A stretch of DNA of 33,383 nucleotides from Anaerolineae bacterium (GTDB taxonomy: Bacteria; Chloroflexota; Anaerolineae; Anaerolineales; Anaerolineaceae). The DNA is taken from the NCBI GenBank assembly GCA_021287005.1, contig JAJTBH010000003.1, forward strand, positions 1-33,383, given 5' to 3'. The position numbers and the translations under genes are program-made. The notes under the pieces are model-generated. The model was given only the letters and a program-made list of their open reading frames with translations, ran no database searches and was not told the origin of the DNA. Of this stretch, positions 7,783-15,908 are shown piece after piece. Every line of letters starts with the position of its first letter. Within the stretch, counting starts at the first letter, position 1.

Positions 7783-9195
7783 GTGTTTTTTCTGGCCGAT
7801 GTAATTGAGGCTCTCACAAATATTCGCCCTGCAGGGGCTTCGCTGGCAATCAGCGAAGCCGCCATTGATTCCAGGCAAATCATACCTTCCGCCTTGTTCG
7901 TCGCCCTGGTGGGCGAACGCGTGGACGGGCATGATTATATTGGAGAGGCTTTTAAACGCGGCGCATGCCTGGCTCTCGTGCAGCACCCGGTTGAAGGATA
8001 CCCCCTGGTTGATTTACGATCCGCCTTACCGGCCGATTTCAGCCTGCCTCAAGCGCCCTTCTGTCTGTTGGTAGAAGATACTCTCAAAGCGCTGCAAGTC
8101 ATCGCCGCTTTCTGGCGCGGAAAATTACCCAAGCTGGAAGTAATCGGCATTACCGGCAGCGTGGGTAAATCGACCACCAAGGAACTGATCTACGATGTCT
8201 TAAGCCAGCAGTTCCGCACCTTAAAAAGCCCCGGCAACATGAATAATGAAATCGGCCTGCCGCTTTCACTTTTGCGCCTGGGGCGCGGTCACCAGCGCGC
8301 CGTTTTGGAAATGGGTTTTTATGTACCCGGCGAAATCGCCTTTTTGTGCGATCTGGCCAAACCGCGCATTGGTGTGATCACCAATATCGGCACCGTGCAT
8401 GCCGAACGCGCCGGTTCACAGGAAGCCATCGCCAGAGGTAAATCCGAGCTGGTGCAGGCGCTGCCTGAAGACGGCGTTGCCATCCTAAATTATGATGATC
8501 CCTGGGTGCGCCCCATGGCTGAAAAAACCCGAGCACGCGTTTTTTATTACGGTCTCGACGAAAACGCCGACCTGTGGGCTGATCACATTGAAGGGCAGGG
8601 TCTGGAAGGGATTAAATTCCGCCTGCATTACCAGAAAGAAATTTTGCATTTACGCGCGCCGCTCATCGGACGTCATTCAGTGCATACCATTTTACGCGCC
8701 ACGGCCGTGGGCCTGATGCAAAACATGACCTGGCAGGATATCATTTCGGGTCTACAGCAGGGGCGCAATCAATTGCGTCTGGTTGCCGTACATACCCAGA
8801 GCGGAGCCCTGCTGCTGGATGACACGTATAATGCTTCGCCGGAATCAACCCTGGCAGCCCTTAACCTGCTGGAAGAGTTGGAGGGGCGCAAGGTTGCCGT
8901 TCTGGGCGATATGCTTGAACTGGGTCCCTATGAAAAACAGGGGCATCGTTTGGTGGGCGCTCGTGTAGCCGAGGTGTGTAACCAACTGGTGGCAGTCGGC
9001 CCACGCAGCAAAACCACCGTTCAGGCCGCACAACAGGCCGGAATGCCGGCTTCAGCCATCACCTGGTTTGAGCAGGCGCCGGATGCAATTGTTTTCCTGA
9101 AAGAACAATTACAAAAAGGCGATACGGCCCTGGTTAAAGGTTCACTGGGAATGGGCATGGCGCGCATTGTGAATGCATTGGAGATCGAATCATGA
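7783..9195 (+). CDS. murF: UDP-N-acetylmuramoyl-tripeptide--D-alanyl-D-alanine ligase MurF
   Basis: 470 residues, full length. It adds the D-Ala-D-Ala dipeptide to UDP-MurNAc-tripeptide, the last cytoplasmic amino-acid step. The Mur ligase layout is seen: N-terminal substrate domain (IDSRQIIPSALFVALVGERVDGHDY, shown here in part), ATP loop GITGSVGKSTTKE at about 122-134, the NMNNEIGLPLSL and LEMGFYVPGEI substrate elements, NIGTVHAERAGS, and the C-terminal LLDDTYNASPEST and LGDMLELG. NNEIG and DDTYNASP separate it from MurE and MurC. The start is GTG at 7783 after AGGTAGGTG. The stop overlaps the mraY start by 4 bp. There is no murE before it, unlike the commonest dcw order. Confidence 0.95.
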   Translation: MFFLADVIEALTNIRPAGASLAISEAAIDSRQIIPSALFVALVGERVDGHDYIGEAFKRGACLALVQHPVEGYPLVDLRSALPADFSLPQAPFCLLVEDTLKALQVIAAFWRGKLPKLEVIGITGSVGKSTTKELIYDVLSQQFRTLKSPGNMNNEIGLPLSLLRLGRGHQRAVLEMGFYVPGEIAFLCDLAKPRIGVITNIGTVHAERAGSQEAIARGKSELVQALPEDGVAILNYDDPWVRPMAEKTRARVFYYGLDENADLWADHIEGQGLEGIKFRLHYQKEILHLRAPLIGRHSVHTILRATAVGLMQNMTWQDIISGLQQGRNQLRLVAVHTQSGALLLDDTYNASPESTLAALNLLEELEGRKVAVLGDMLELGPYEKQGHRLVGARVAEVCNQLVAVGPRSKTTVQAAQQAGMPASAITWFEQAPDAIVFLKEQLQKGDTALVKGSLGMGMARIVNALEIES

Positions 9196-10184
9196 AAGAA
9201 ACCGCTTTAGCTCTGGCTTTAAGCATCTTATGTTTTATGATGGCCGTAATCTGGGGCGGGCCGCTTATTCGTATTTTCAGGCACTTTAAGATCGGCAAAC
9301 TGATCCGCGTGGAAGGGCCGGAAAGTCATATCACCAAGATGGGCACCCCCACCATGGGCGGTCTGATGTTCATTGTTCCGGTTGTTTTATTAACCATCTT
9401 GTTTAACTTTGCCTCCTTTATGGGCAAGGAAGTAACCAACAAGTCGGTTTTATTGTTGATTGCCGTTATGCTCAGTTTTGCCATTCTGGGTGTTATTGAT
9501 GATTGGGAAGGCATTCGCGGCCCCCGCAAAGGCCTGGGGATGCGCGCCCGCACCAAGTTCCTTATTCAGACCATCCTGGCGTTGATCATTGCCTTTTTAC
9601 TCAAAAATGTATTCATCGCTCCCGAGCTTTTCTGGCCGGGGGTTAACATGATCGTCTCCCTGGGTTATTTTTATATTCCGCTGGCCGCGTTTATCATTGT
9701 GGCAGCTTCAAATGCGATTAATTTCACCGATGGGCTCGACGGTCTGGCCGGCCTGATTGCCGCCACAGCTTTTACCGCCTATGGCAGCATCGCTTTTCTG
9801 CAAAACCAGGTCGAGATCGGTCGGTTCTGTTTCACCGTGGTGGGGGCTCTTTTTGGCTTTTTGTGGTTTAACGTGCATCCCGCCGAGTTATTCATGGGCG
9901 ACACCGGGTCGCTCTCATTGGGCGCCACGCTGGCCACCGTGTCTTTAATGACCGGCCGCTGGTGGTTGTTGCCCATCATTATCATCATCCCGGTCAGCGA
10001 AGTGGTCAGTGTGATGTTGCAGGTGGCCTACTTCCGTATGACCAAGGGAAAACGTCTCTTTAAAATGGCACCCATCCATCACCATTTTGAGTTGCTGGGA
10101 TGGAGCGAAACGCAGGTTGTACAGCGCTTCTGGCTGGTCAGCCTGTTATGTGCCATGTTAGGTATTGCGCTGGCGCTGGTATAA
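9192..10184 (+). CDS. mraY: Phospho-N-acetylmuramoyl-pentapeptide transferase MraY
   Basis: 330 residues with about ten membrane segments. It joins phospho-MurNAc-pentapeptide to undecaprenyl phosphate, giving lipid I on the inner face of the membrane. Signatures are TKMGTPTMGGLM, the first aspartate motif VIDDWEGI with RGPRKGLGMRARTKF, NAINFTDGLDGLAG, MGDTGSLSLGA, and the His-rich MAPIHHHFELLGW with SETQVVQRFW at the C-terminus, which marks MraY against WecA-type relatives. The ATG overlaps the murF stop (ATGA). murD follows after 3 bp. Confidence 0.97.
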   Translation: MKETALALALSILCFMMAVIWGGPLIRIFRHFKIGKLIRVEGPESHITKMGTPTMGGLMFIVPVVLLTILFNFASFMGKEVTNKSVLLLIAVMLSFAILGVIDDWEGIRGPRKGLGMRARTKFLIQTILALIIAFLLKNVFIAPELFWPGVNMIVSLGYFYIPLAAFIIVAASNAINFTDGLDGLAGLIAATAFTAYGSIAFLQNQVEIGRFCFTVVGALFGFLWFNVHPAELFMGDTGSLSLGATLATVSLMTGRWWLLPIIIIIPVSEVVSVMLQVAYFRMTKGKRLFKMAPIHHHFELLGWSETQVVQRFWLVSLLCAMLGIALALV

Positions 10185-10187
10185 ACG

Positions 10188-11576
10188 ATGACAGAAATCT
10201 GGTCCGGCAAACACGTTCTCATCATTGGCGCAGCCCGTCAGGGTCTGGCTCTGGCACGCTATTTAATTCGGCGCGGCGCTTTTGTGACGCTTAACGACAA
10301 ACGCGATGCCGCCGACCTGAAAAGCGCCTTTGAAAGCATGCAGGGGTACGAAAGATTGAGTTGGGCGCTGGGCAACCACGACAGCGTTTTGCTGGACGGG
10401 AAAGACTTGCTGTGTCTGTCCGGCGGTGTATCGATTGACCTGCCGGTTGTGTTGGAAGCCCGCCGCCGGGGTCTGCCGGTATCAAACGATACCCAGATCT
10501 TCATGGACGAAGTGTGCGCCGATGTCACCGGAATTACCGGGTCGGCCGGAAAAACCACCACCACCACCCTGGTTGGCAAAATGCTAAAAACGGCCACTCA
10601 AGCTCCGCATAATGCCTGGATTGGCGGGAATATCGGCCAGCCATTGATTGAATTTGTTGACCAGATTGCCCCTGACGATAAAGTTTTACTGGAACTTTCC
10701 AGTTTTCAGCTTGAATTAATGCATGCGTCGCCGCATATCGGCGCTGTTTTAAACATCACCCCCAATCATCTTGACCGGCACGGCACGCTTGAAGCCTATA
10801 CGGCTGCCAAAGCACACATCCTGAGCCGGCAAAAAACCGGCGATGTAGCCGTATTAAACCGCGAAGATCCCGGTTCTTGGAATTTGCGCAGCCTGGTAAA
10901 AGGGCGTTTAATCAGTTTTGGCATGCACCCTGTCCCGGCCGGCGAAGAAGGCAGTTACTGCCGGGATGGTCAAATTTTCCTGAAATTGCAGGATTCCGAA
11001 ACGACAGTTTTGCCGCTCAGCCTCATTAAATTGCGCGGCGACCATAATATTTACAATGTGCTGGCCGCCGTCGCCATTGCAGGCGCGTTGAATATTTCAG
11101 GCGATATTATGCGCAGCGTTGTTGAACGTTTCAGCGGCGTGCCGCACCGGCTTGAATTTGTCCGTGAATTCCGCGGCAGCCAGTGGTACAACGACTCAAT
11201 TGCCACCGCTCCCGAACGCACCATGGCCGCGCTGCATTCTTTTGATGAGCCGCTCATTTTATTGTTAGGCGGGCGCGACAAAAACCTGCCCTGGGCCGAG
11301 TTGGCTGCCCTGGTGCATAAACGCGTGAAACACGTGTTGGTTTTTGGCGAATCTGCGCCCAAAATACTGGCCGCCCTGGGCGGGGTGCAGACCGGTGAGA
11401 TTCTGCAAGGCATTCACCCCTGCGATACCCTGCCGGATGCGGTCAACAAGGCCGCTTCTCTGGTGCAAACCGGAGATGTGGTATTGCTCTCACCGGGCGG
11501 CACCAGTTTTGACGCTTTTAAGGATTTTGAAGAGAGAGGAGAACAATTTAGATTATGGGTGAACACTCTTTCATGA
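10188..11576 (+). CDS. murD: UDP-N-acetylmuramoylalanine--D-glutamate ligase MurD
   Basis: 462 residues. It adds D-glutamate to UDP-MurNAc-L-Ala. The N-terminal Rossmann-like domain has LIIGAARQGLALARYL (11-26); the ATP loop is GITGSAGKTTTTT (115-127); LLELSSFQLELM, ITPNHLDRHGTLEAYTAAK, the C-terminal YNDSIATAPERTMAAL and LLLGGRDKNLPW complete the MurD set. The ND(S)IATxPE element is typical of MurD, where MurC has DDYGHHP. The start lies 3 bp after mraY with little ribosome site of its own, which suggests coupled translation. Its last 22 bp overlap ftsW. Confidence 0.96.
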   Translation: MTEIWSGKHVLIIGAARQGLALARYLIRRGAFVTLNDKRDAADLKSAFESMQGYERLSWALGNHDSVLLDGKDLLCLSGGVSIDLPVVLEARRRGLPVSNDTQIFMDEVCADVTGITGSAGKTTTTTLVGKMLKTATQAPHNAWIGGNIGQPLIEFVDQIAPDDKVLLELSSFQLELMHASPHIGAVLNITPNHLDRHGTLEAYTAAKAHILSRQKTGDVAVLNREDPGSWNLRSLVKGRLISFGMHPVPAGEEGSYCRDGQIFLKLQDSETTVLPLSLIKLRGDHNIYNVLAAVAIAGALNISGDIMRSVVERFSGVPHRLEFVREFRGSQWYNDSIATAPERTMAALHSFDEPLILLLGGRDKNLPWAELAALVHKRVKHVLVFGESAPKILAALGGVQTGEILQGIHPCDTLPDAVNKAASLVQTGDVVLLSPGGTSFDAFKDFEERGEQFRLWVNTLS

Positions 11577-12832
11577 ACCAAAATCCGGCATCGGTTGACC
11601 CCAACCAGAAACTGCGTAATATGCGCCAGACCGGCAGTACCGGTCACGCCTTTTTTACGGAGTTGGACCTCGTATTATTGTTAATTGTGGCTATATTACT
11701 GGTGATCGGTTTGTTAATGGTTTATTCGTCGAGCTGGAACTTTGGTGTGATCAATGGTTTTGATCCCGCATACATTCTTAACCGTCAGGTTATGTGGGTC
11801 GGATTGGGCATCGTGGCGTCTCTGGTTTTGAGCCGTATTGATTACCATAAATACCAGCGTCTGGCCGTTCCGATGATTTTGGTCACTCTTCTTTTGCTCC
11901 TGGTGGTTCTGATTGTCGGCAACCTGCGTTTTAACGCCACACGTACCCTGGTGAACGGTTCCGTGCAGCCTTCGGAACTGGCAAAAATGGCCGCCATCAT
12001 TTACCTCTCCTTCTGGTTGTATTCCAAGCAGGAGCACATTAATGACGTGTCGCTGGGCTTGCTGCCAATGGCCATCATCCTGGGTTTGATCAGCGGTTTC
12101 ATCTTCCTGCAGCCCGATTTAAGCGCCGGTTTAACCATCATCCTGTTGGGAGGCATTTTGTTTTACGTGGCGGACGGCGACTTTAAGCAAATTTTGCTGG
12201 TTGTGATTATGGTTGCCATCATGGCCTGGATTTTAATTGCAGTCAGTTCCACCGGCCGCACCCGCCTGGCAGATTATCTTTCGGGTCTGCAAAACCCCGA
12301 ACAGGCTTCTTACCACGTGCGCCGTTCGATTGAAGCTGTGGTGCGTGGCGGTTGGTTTGGCGTAGGCATCGGCAACAGCGCCACCAAATTTACCGGTTTG
12401 CCGGTTCCGTGGACAGACAGTATCTTTGCCGTAATCGCCGAAGAAACCGGTTTGTTCGGCGCAACTTTTGTCATCATCCTTTATGCAGCTTTTCTGTGGC
12501 GCGGTTTGTTAATTGCCAACCATGCGCCCGATATGTTGGGAAAACTTCTGGCCAGCGGTGTCACCATCTGGATCACCATTGAGGCCATTATTAATATGGG
12601 CGTGTTGGTCAACCTGTTCCCGTTCGCCGGAAACGCGTTGCCGCTCGTCAGCGCCGGGGGTTCCAACCTGGTAACCACTATGGTTGGTATTGGTATTTTG
12701 TTAAACGTATCAAGGCAGGGCAACAAAATTGCCCAGGATGCCGGGAGGGTTAACAGTGCGGTTGTTGATATGCGCTGGAGGAACGGGGGGGGGCGTGTAT
12801 CCCGCCCTCGCCGTTCTGAAAGCAATCACTAA
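11555..12832 (+). CDS. ftsW: Septal peptidoglycan polymerase FtsW (SEDS family)
   Basis: 425 residues, about ten membrane segments. SEDS proteins polymerise lipid II into glycan strands together with a class B PBP, here FtsI. Seen are MVYSSSWNFG, VQPSELAKMA, FLQPDLSAGLTI, GIGNSATKFTGLPVPWTDS with the conserved aspartate, FAVIAEETGLFGA and GNALPLVSAGGSNLVTTMVGIGILLN. ATG 11555 is preferred (AGGAG 13 bases upstream); ATG 11573 overlapping the murD stop is an alternative, six residues shorter. The last 26 codons overlap murG, so the basic tail RWRNGGGRVSRPRR is read from DNA that also codes the MurG glycine loop. A run of nine G (12785-12793) lies in that overlap. Confidence 0.95.
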   Translation: MGEHSFMNQNPASVDPNQKLRNMRQTGSTGHAFFTELDLVLLLIVAILLVIGLLMVYSSSWNFGVINGFDPAYILNRQVMWVGLGIVASLVLSRIDYHKYQRLAVPMILVTLLLLLVVLIVGNLRFNATRTLVNGSVQPSELAKMAAIIYLSFWLYSKQEHINDVSLGLLPMAIILGLISGFIFLQPDLSAGLTIILLGGILFYVADGDFKQILLVVIMVAIMAWILIAVSSTGRTRLADYLSGLQNPEQASYHVRRSIEAVVRGGWFGVGIGNSATKFTGLPVPWTDSIFAVIAEETGLFGATFVIILYAAFLWRGLLIANHAPDMLGKLLASGVTIWITIEAIINMGVLVNLFPFAGNALPLVSAGGSNLVTTMVGIGILLNVSRQGNKIAQDAGRVNSAVVDMRWRNGGGRVSRPRRSESNH

Positions 12833-13862
12833 AGATGCGGAAGCCATCCTCTGGGTTGGCGGCAAAAGAGGCATTGAAGCGGGGTTGATCCAGCGCGAAG
12901 GCCTGCCTTTTGAAGCCATCCCTGCGGCGGGGATTCATGGTGTTGGGCTGCGTGCCCTGCCCGGCAATTTATTGCGCCTCGGGCAAGGTTTGCTGGCTTC
13001 ACGTCGATTATTAAAGGATTTTAAACCCGACGTGCTCTTTTTCACCGGCGGTTATGTGGCTTTTCCCATGGCGCTGGCCGGTTGGAATATTCCCAGCGTG
13101 TTGTATGTGCCCGATATTGAACCCGGTTTGGCGCTCAAATCGCTCTCGCGTTTTAGCCGTGCCATTGCTCTGACAACCGCCGATTCGCAGGCCTATTTTC
13201 CGGCCAACAAACAAATGACGGTCACCGGTTATCCCATCCGGCCTGAATTGGCGCATTGGACGCGTGAAAACGCCCGGCAAACGCTTAACTTACAGGCCGA
13301 TTTGCCCACCCTGTTGGTATTTGGCGGCAGCCTGGGGGCCCGCTCCATCAATCGCGCCCTGCTGCACCATGTCGGTGATTTATTACAGCAGGTTCAAATT
13401 GTGCATATCACCGGCAATCTTGATTGGGAAGAAGTGCAGGCAGCGCGGAAAGCCCTGCCCAGTGCGCTGATGGAACGTTATCACACTTACGCTTATCTGC
13501 ATGAGGAAATGGGCGCCGCTCTGGCCGCCGCTGATCTGGTTATTTCTCGCGCGGGAGCATCCATTTTGGGTGAGTTTCCTTATTTCGGACTGCCGGCCAT
13601 TCTGGTGCCTTACCCGCATGCCTGGCGTTACCAGAAAATCAACGCCGAATATCTGCAAAAACACGGCGCGGCCATACTGGTGAAAGATGAAGAATTATCC
13701 GACCATATTTACGGTCTGGTGAACGACTTGATCTCGCAGCCCGAAAAGCTGCAAACCATGAAAGACAAAATGCTGGCGCTGAGTCATCCCGATGCCGCCA
13801 GGCGGATTGCCGAGATCATCCTTAACACTGCCGGAAGCGGAGGTAAACATGGTCGGGCTTAA
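12756..13862 (+). CDS. murG: MurG-type UDP-GlcNAc:lipid I glycosyltransferase, divergent acceptor domain
   Basis: 368 residues. MurG adds GlcNAc to lipid I to make lipid II at the inner membrane face. The GT-B fold is seen: N-terminal MRLLICAGGTGGGVYPALAV, KPDVLFFTGGYVAFPMALAG, FGGSLGARSINRALL, and the donor-site SRAGASILGEFPYFGLPAILVPYPHA with QKINAEYLQKHGAA. Two elements differ from classical MurG: the glycine loop reads GGTGGG where GGTGGH is usual, and the HEQN-type motif is replaced by VPDIEPG. GTG 12756 is chosen because GGAGGG lies six bases upstream and MRLLICAGGTGG is where the family begins; a longer frame from 12729 has no such support. It overlaps ftsW by 77 bp. Position in the cluster and lack of another candidate support MurG. 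Confidence 0.88.
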   Translation: MRLLICAGGTGGGVYPALAVLKAITKDAEAILWVGGKRGIEAGLIQREGLPFEAIPAAGIHGVGLRALPGNLLRLGQGLLASRRLLKDFKPDVLFFTGGYVAFPMALAGWNIPSVLYVPDIEPGLALKSLSRFSRAIALTTADSQAYFPANKQMTVTGYPIRPELAHWTRENARQTLNLQADLPTLLVFGGSLGARSINRALLHHVGDLLQQVQIVHITGNLDWEEVQAARKALPSALMERYHTYAYLHEEMGAALAAADLVISRAGASILGEFPYFGLPAILVPYPHAWRYQKINAEYLQKHGAAILVKDEELSDHIYGLVNDLISQPEKLQTMKDKMLALSHPDAARRIAEIILNTAGSGGKHGRA

Positions 13863-14388
13863 TGTGCTGCTCTGGGTATTTATTGCTTTGTTTGGCATCA
13901 TCGGTTATGCGCGCGGTTATAAACGCGAACTGCTGGTAACCTCATCGGTGATTTTAACCCTGTATTTAATCACCATTCTTGAGGCTTATATACCCTTCAT
14001 CCGCGACACACTCGTGCCCAACCCGCAGGGTTCCATTTTCTGGATGCGCCTGGCAATCTTTGGTTTTCTGGTTTTTTTCGGTTACCAGACTCCCACCATT
14101 CCGCGCGTCAACCAGAACGAACGTTTTCACATTCGCAATCCGCAGGATTCAATCGTCGGACTGGTGGTAGGCGCTGTGAACGGTTATTTATTATTTGGCA
14201 CTTTCTGGTATTACCTGGATGTTTCGGGATATCCCATCCCGTTTATCTCTTCGCCCGAATTAATTGCCGTGGCAGGAGAATCGTTTAAACAAATCATCAA
14301 CTTAATGCCACCTGCCGTTCTGGCAGCCCCCGCCATTTATTTTGTGGTGGCATTGGCATTAACCATGGTACTGGTCGTATTTATTTAA
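13849..14388 (+). CDS. CvpA-like integral membrane protein
   Basis: 179 residues with about four hydrophobic segments: near 3-22, 26-46, 60-78 and 155-178, plus a weaker one at about 103-123. GIIGYARGYKRELLVTSSV near the N-terminus and DSIVGLVVGAVNGYLLFG in the middle resemble the RGF-x-RE and G-x-x-x-G helices of CvpA family proteins, whose function is still poorly defined (colicin V production, envelope integrity). The loop between (PTIPRVNQNERFHIRNPQ) is polar. The start at 13849 is fixed by GGAGG a few bases upstream and overlaps the murG stop by 14 bp; the frame extends upstream to 13792 without support. Its place between murG and murC implies an envelope role. The CvpA link is tentative. 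Confidence 0.7.
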   Translation: MVGLNVLLWVFIALFGIIGYARGYKRELLVTSSVILTLYLITILEAYIPFIRDTLVPNPQGSIFWMRLAIFGFLVFFGYQTPTIPRVNQNERFHIRNPQDSIVGLVVGAVNGYLLFGTFWYYLDVSGYPIPFISSPELIAVAGESFKQIINLMPPAVLAAPAIYFVVALALTMVLVVFI

Positions 14389-14390
14389 TT

Positions 14391-15767
14391 ATGGAACATA
14401 TACACTTAATTGGAATCGGTGGTACAGGTCTCTCGGCCATTGCCCGCTTGCTGCTCGAAAGAGGATACCGGGTAAGCGGTTCTGACCGCGCCGCCTCAAC
14501 CTTTACGGACGCATTAATCGAATCCGGCGCCACTGTTTATATCGGTCACAAAGCCGAAAATATATCGGGGGCTGATGTTGTGGTGCGCTCCTCAGCGGTC
14601 ACTGAAGATAATCCCGAAGTTGTCGCAGCACGGGCTGCTTCAATCCCTGTGTATAAACGTTCCGAATTTTTAGGCAAACTCCTGGCCGGGTTTACCAGCA
14701 TGGCAGTCGCCGGTACACATGGCAAAACTACCACCACGGCCATGTTGGCCTGGGCCCTGGAAGGCGCCGGTGTATCGCCTTCTTACATCATCGGCGGCAT
14801 TTCCAAAAACCTGGGCAACAATGCGCGCGCCGGCAAAGGTTTTTATTTTGTCATCGAAGCCGACGAATACGATGGCATGTTCCTGGGATTAAACCCCGAT
14901 TGGGCCATTGTCACCAATATGGAACATGATCACCCCGATTGTTACCCGACTCCCGAAGAGTATACGCACGCTTTTAGCGCTTTTGTCGCTCGAGTAAAAC
15001 CCAATGGTGGGCTTTTTATCTGCGGCGATGAAAGCAGTCTCAGTGTTTTGCCCGCTTACCTGCCGGCTGCGGCCAAAGCCTTTACTTATGGCTTAAACAG
15101 CGGCAACACATACCAGGCAGGCGCTATTAAACTGGATGACAACGGCAATTGTCATTTCAGTCTGCTTTACAAAGGTGAAGCCCTGGTAAACATCAGTTTA
15201 CCCGTGCCGGGCGAACATAATATTCGGAATGCCCTGGCGGTTCTGGGCGTGTGCCACCAATCCGGCATGGATTTAAATCGGGTCGCCGCTGCGCTGGCCG
15301 GGTTTAGCGGAACGGGGCGCCGGTTTGATATTGCCGGGACCGTGGGCGGCATCACCCTGATTGACGATTACGGTCACCACCCCACCGAGATTAAAGCCAC
15401 CTTGCAGGCAGCCCGCAGTCGTTACGGCAGTCGTCGAATCTGGGCCGTCTGGCAGCCACATACCTATTCGCGTACGCAAACCCTCTTTAAAAACTTTATC
15501 GAAGCATTTTCCGATGCCGATCGGGTTGTGGTCACAGAAATTTATGCTGCGCGCGAAGCTTCCACCGGTTTTTCGGCCAACCAACTGGTTAATGCCATGT
15601 CACATACCGGAAAACATTTTGTACCCGATCTCGCTTCGGCAGAAGCCTATTTGCAGGAAAACCTGCAAAGCGGCGACGTTGTATTGGTTCTTTCAGCCGG
15701 GGATGCCAACCTGATCTCCGCGCATTTACTGGAACATTTTAAACAAAAGGAGCAGCAACATGTCTAA
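14391..15767 (+). CDS. murC: UDP-N-acetylmuramate--L-alanine ligase MurC
   Basis: 458 residues, full length. It adds L-alanine to UDP-MurNAc, the first peptide step. Seen are the N-terminal nucleotide-type loop IHLIGIGGTGLSAIARLL (4-21), the ATP loop AGTHGKTTTTAML (107-119), EADEYDGMFLGLNPDWAIVTNMEHDHPDCY (shown here in part: the DEYD and MEHDHPD elements), SGTGRRFDI, and the MurC-specific DDYGHHPTEI with WAVWQPHTYSRT. The start lies 2 bp after the CvpA-like stop with no clear ribosome site, so coupled translation is likely. Its 3' end carries AAGGAG, the ribosome site of the following small ORF, which overlaps it by 8 bp. Confidence 0.97.
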   Translation: MEHIHLIGIGGTGLSAIARLLLERGYRVSGSDRAASTFTDALIESGATVYIGHKAENISGADVVVRSSAVTEDNPEVVAARAASIPVYKRSEFLGKLLAGFTSMAVAGTHGKTTTTAMLAWALEGAGVSPSYIIGGISKNLGNNARAGKGFYFVIEADEYDGMFLGLNPDWAIVTNMEHDHPDCYPTPEEYTHAFSAFVARVKPNGGLFICGDESSLSVLPAYLPAAAKAFTYGLNSGNTYQAGAIKLDDNGNCHFSLLYKGEALVNISLPVPGEHNIRNALAVLGVCHQSGMDLNRVAAALAGFSGTGRRFDIAGTVGGITLIDDYGHHPTEIKATLQAARSRYGSRRIWAVWQPHTYSRTQTLFKNFIEAFSDADRVVVTEIYAAREASTGFSANQLVNAMSHTGKHFVPDLASAEAYLQENLQSGDVVLVLSAGDANLISAHLLEHFKQKEQQHV

Positions 15768-15903
15768 TTCCGGCGGTCAAACCATTTCCCAGACCGGGAA
15801 ACAACACAAGCCGCTCATTAAAAGCGGCAAGAACACAAAAAATGCAGCCATCAACAAGAGCACGATTAAGGCTCTGATTAAGTATTTTGAAAACAAGGCA
15901 TAA
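15760..15903 (+). CDS. Small basic protein (47 aa) between murC and murB, function unknown
   Basis: A 47-codon frame starts with ATG at 15760, overlaps the murC stop by 8 bp and ends 5 bp before murB, filling the gap between them. AAGGAG lies seven bases upstream of the ATG, among the best ribosome sites in the cluster. The product is strongly basic: nine lysines and one histidine against a single glutamate. The first half (MSNSGGQTISQTGKQHKP) looks disordered; the second (NKSTIKALIKYFENKA) could form one amphipathic helix. No membrane segment or signal peptide is visible and I recognise no family. Position, spacing and ribosome site support a real, co-translated gene; a nucleic-acid- or membrane-surface-binding role would be guesswork. 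Confidence 0.7.
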   Translation: MSNSGGQTISQTGKQHKPLIKSGKNTKNAAINKSTIKALIKYFENKA

Positions 15904-15908
15904 AGAAG

